Origin: Fibrobacter succinogenes
Lineage (GTDB): Bacteria; Fibrobacterota; Fibrobacteria; Fibrobacterales; Fibrobacteraceae
Direction: 5' to 3'
DNA length: 47,853 nt
Assembly (NCBI GenBank): GCA_902771595.1
Contig: CACXXH010000014.1
Span: forward strand, 1 to 47,853
Shown here: piece by piece, positions 45,792 through 47,853 of the stretch
Position numbering within the stretch: position 1 is the stretch's first letter
Layout: each line of letters starts with the position of its first letter
Translations under genes and position numbers: made by a program
The notes under the pieces: generated by a model
What the model was told of the DNA's origin: nothing
Database searches by the model: none
Seen by the model: the letters and a program-made list of their open reading frames with translations, nothing else

Positions 45792-47381
45792 ATGTCGTCG
45801 ATAGTAAGAAAAATCATAAGGGCTCCAGAATTGTATTGCGCCCTGTTGATGTTGGTTGGTGTATTTTGTTCTCAGGCCTGCCAGCCGAAAATTGAGAATA
45901 TTGTTCTTTCTCAAAATGGGATCCAGCGAGAAATCTCCTTACCGCTAGTCGAGAAACTTGGGGATGGTGCGGTTTTTGACGTGTCCTTTGACATTGTTCA
46001 GGGGATTGAAATCCCGTTTGACCTAAAGGTTATTCCAGATGACTGTGCTGACTTTGTTATAATAAACGGCCAAAAAGAATTTTTGGGCCTTGTGGAAGGG
46101 CATTGCAATTATTCTAATGGCTTTGTTCTGCCGGATAGTATCATTTCAAAGTATCGGAAAGGTTTGGTAAATCATTTTGAGTTTAGAATACGTAATGGGG
46201 GAGGGAATGCGGGGATTAAGATTTCCCCAGAAGAAAAGTCAATTGTTTGCAGTGTACTTAGGTATTCAATTTTAGCATTGCTGATAATGCTGTGCCTGCT
46301 TTTGGGGCGCTTGTTGCCTACGCAGGATACGACCAAACCTGCAGAAAACAGGAAAGCATCAGACTATATTACGTTCGTTATAGTTGTGTCAGCGTTTGCT
46401 GTTTTAACATTGCATACGAATAATTGTTTTTGGTGGTATACGGGAAAAGAGGATTACTGGTTTTCGGCCAATATCATTGAATGCGTGTTTTATTTTGCAG
46501 TTCCGCTTTTCTTCATGGTAACAGGAATTACTTTGATGGATTTTTTTGATAGATACACAATGAAGGCCTATTTCTCCAAAAGATTTATGAAGACAATGCT
46601 TCCTTTTTTGGTATGGAGCATTGTTGCAATAGGAATAGATTTGCACACGGGAAAGAGAATATGGTCTAATATTGACCTGAGGACTATTTTTCAAGATATA
46701 ACGGGAAATCGCGTGATTAGCATATATTGGTTTTTTGGAGCCTTGTTTGTTTTGTATTTATGCATGCCACTTTTTGCAGCTGTGGAAAAGAGTAAGAGGA
46801 AACTTGTTTTCTCCTATCTCGTTATTATAGCTTTTGTTTTCAATATTTTCCTGCCCTTTTTGAAAAAGGTATTTTCCTCTGACTTGAACACCTTTTTCCA
46901 TGTTCCGGTTCTAGTAAGTTATTTTATATGGCCTTTGTTAGGCTGGCTTCTCCATAATTGTGAAATAAAAAAATGGCAGAAGGTACTCATTCATGTTCTG
47001 GGCCTATTCGGCCTTGCGTTGCATATATGTGGTTCTTATGTGTTGTCCGTTGAGGCGAATCATGTTGTTGGTACGTTCAAGGGGTATGAAAATGTCCCGT
47101 CAGTATTGTACGCGATAAGTATTTTTGTCATGTTGAAAGATGTTGGAACGTGGATAATGAAAAAAGAGAGGCTATCTAGATTTGTCAAGATGTTAGGTGG
47201 GTATGCATTTGAAGTATACCTTTTGCAGTTTATCCTGCTTGACGCTGCGGTCAGAAATCCTTCAATCGACAAGAATTCCCTTTTGTACCGTCTGGGCGCA
47301 CCGTTTGTGATGATTCCGATTATCATGGCTTTTACATGGTGCCTCAGGAAGATTCCTGTTGTAAGAAGAATCGTTCCATAG
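45792..47381 (+). CDS. Acyltransferase-3 family membrane protein with N-terminal exported domain
   Basis: 529 residues. A first hydrophobic segment (about 12-30), then a soluble, probably periplasmic domain of about 120 residues, then a 10-segment membrane region. Within that region VFYFAVPLFFMVTGITLMDFF, the preceding HTNNCFWW and the FGALFVLYLCMPLF segment match the acyltransferase-3 family (OatA/WecH/Oac type), which moves acetyl or succinyl groups onto surface glycans. The soluble domain is at the N-terminus, whereas OatA-like fusions have it at the C-terminus. The gene is far more AT-rich than its neighbours, suggesting horizontal transfer. No glycan genes are adjacent. The 45653-45791 gap shows nothing clear. 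Confidence 0.8.
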   Translation: MSSIVRKIIRAPELYCALLMLVGVFCSQACQPKIENIVLSQNGIQREISLPLVEKLGDGAVFDVSFDIVQGIEIPFDLKVIPDDCADFVIINGQKEFLGLVEGHCNYSNGFVLPDSIISKYRKGLVNHFEFRIRNGGGNAGIKISPEEKSIVCSVLRYSILALLIMLCLLLGRLLPTQDTTKPAENRKASDYITFVIVVSAFAVLTLHTNNCFWWYTGKEDYWFSANIIECVFYFAVPLFFMVTGITLMDFFDRYTMKAYFSKRFMKTMLPFLVWSIVAIGIDLHTGKRIWSNIDLRTIFQDITGNRVISIYWFFGALFVLYLCMPLFAAVEKSKRKLVFSYLVIIAFVFNIFLPFLKKVFSSDLNTFFHVPVLVSYFIWPLLGWLLHNCEIKKWQKVLIHVLGLFGLALHICGSYVLSVEANHVVGTFKGYENVPSVLYAISIFVMLKDVGTWIMKKERLSRFVKMLGGYAFEVYLLQFILLDAAVRNPSIDKNSLLYRLGAPFVMIPIIMAFTWCLRKIPVVRRIVP

Positions 47382-47393
47382 TATTTTTGGGAT

Positions 47394-47853
47394 ATGCCCA
47401 ACACTCAATCCAAAATTCAGGAACTGGAACTGCTCTACAAGATCAGCTCCATTCTGAACCAGACGCTAGACTTCGAAAGCGTCGCGCACCCAATTTTGGA
47501 AGTGGTGGAATCCACTATGGGCGTGGAGCATGCGACCCTCACTCTTTACAACCGACACACGGGTGAAATCTCGATTGAAATCGCGGAAGGCTTGAGCAGT
47601 CGTCAGGCGCGCAAGGGCCGCTACAAGGTGGGCGAAGGTATTACTGGCCGCGTGGTCGAGACGGGTAAGCCGATTATCATTCCCTCGGTTGCGAAGGATC
47701 CTGACTTCTTGGATAGAACGGGGCGCGGCAAGACCGAGGACAAGGCGTTCCTCTGCGTGCCTGTCATTATGGAACACCAGGTCATCGGAGCTTTCAGTGC
47801 CGATGTGCAGAACCCGATAGAAGAGGAGCTTCCCGAAAAACTTCGCTTGTTGG
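47394..47853 (+). CDS. NifA-type sigma-54 regulator, N-terminal GAF domain (partial)
   Basis: The frame opens at the ATG at 47394 and runs off the window after 153 codons. The visible part is a GAF domain of the NifA type: IQELELLYKISSILNQTLDFES, MGVEHATLTLYNRHTGEISIEIAEGLS, YKVGEGITGRVVETGKPIIIP and FLCVPVIMEHQVIGAFSADV. In NifA-like activators this is followed by an AAA+ domain that acts on sigma-54 and by a Fis-type HTH, which would lie beyond the edge. Ligand and targets are unknown. Confidence 0.8.
   Translation, partial: MPNTQSKIQELELLYKISSILNQTLDFESVAHPILEVVESTMGVEHATLTLYNRHTGEISIEIAEGLSSRQARKGRYKVGEGITGRVVETGKPIIIPSVAKDPDFLDRTGRGKTEDKAFLCVPVIMEHQVIGAFSADVQNPIEEELPEKLRLL

Overview
The window looks like a chromosomal segment of a Fibrobacter species (phylum Fibrobacterota, fibre-degrading gut bacteria). 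Three things point there. There are five lipoproteins or exported proteins carrying the Fibrobacter 'major paralogous' domain (TIGR02145: DGxxYKTV / WMAENL / CPxGW / terminal RCxK). There are three copies of the companion regulator family (TIGR02147, DUF4423). There are also secreted GH10 xylanase and GH5 cellulase genes with serine-rich or DTTK linkers and a shared C-terminal sorting-like domain. The assignment comes from family recognition only; no database search was run.

Layout. 1-201 is the end of a DinB-like Y-family polymerase. 217-3246 (minus) is a three-gene contractile-injection module (VgrG, PAAR, tape-measure-like protein) with no sheath, tube or baseplate gene beside it. 3614-4748 holds two small exported proteins and a YolD-like protein. 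4892-7689 holds a CytX-type permease, a pyridoxamine kinase and a small radical SAM protein. 7716-11082 holds a C-terminally disrupted TIGR02145 protein, an EF-G/TetM-like GTPase carrying what looks like an in-frame palindromic element, and a DUF1353 protein. 11154-13661 (minus) holds the xylanase and a GSCFA protein.

13798-22640 is a tandem array of three cassettes, each a promoter, a TIGR02147 regulator, a TIGR02145 lipoprotein and a terminator. A 94-bp tandem repeat lies between cassettes two and three. Regulator and lipoprotein are separated by only 9 bp, and the regulator stop codon lies inside the lipoprotein's Shine-Dalgarno sequence (TAGGAGG) in all three.

22729-25859 holds a GGGP synthase family protein, a remnant of a nitroreductase, and the most interesting pair of the window. 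That pair has its own strong promoter. It consists of a 254-residue Lys/Ala-rich protein with six [D/N]PIIP-type repeats and, 15 bp downstream, a radical SAM enzyme with extra C-terminal cysteines. I propose it as a candidate ribosomally made, radical-SAM-modified protein system.

25910-29270 holds a LysR regulator diverging from another TIGR02145 lipoprotein, and a YidE/AspT-type transporter. 29382-36395 is a tightly packed six-gene operon: small membrane protein, ABC ATPase, ABC permease, two divergent PilT-like ATPases and a patatin/beta-barrel protein. 36478-47853 holds MltG, a small exported protein, the cellulase, AzlC/AzlD, tRNA-Arg(CCG), RimO, a SPOR lipoprotein, bS21-YqeY, an AT-rich acyltransferase-3 membrane protein, and the first part of a NifA-type GAF regulator that runs off the end.
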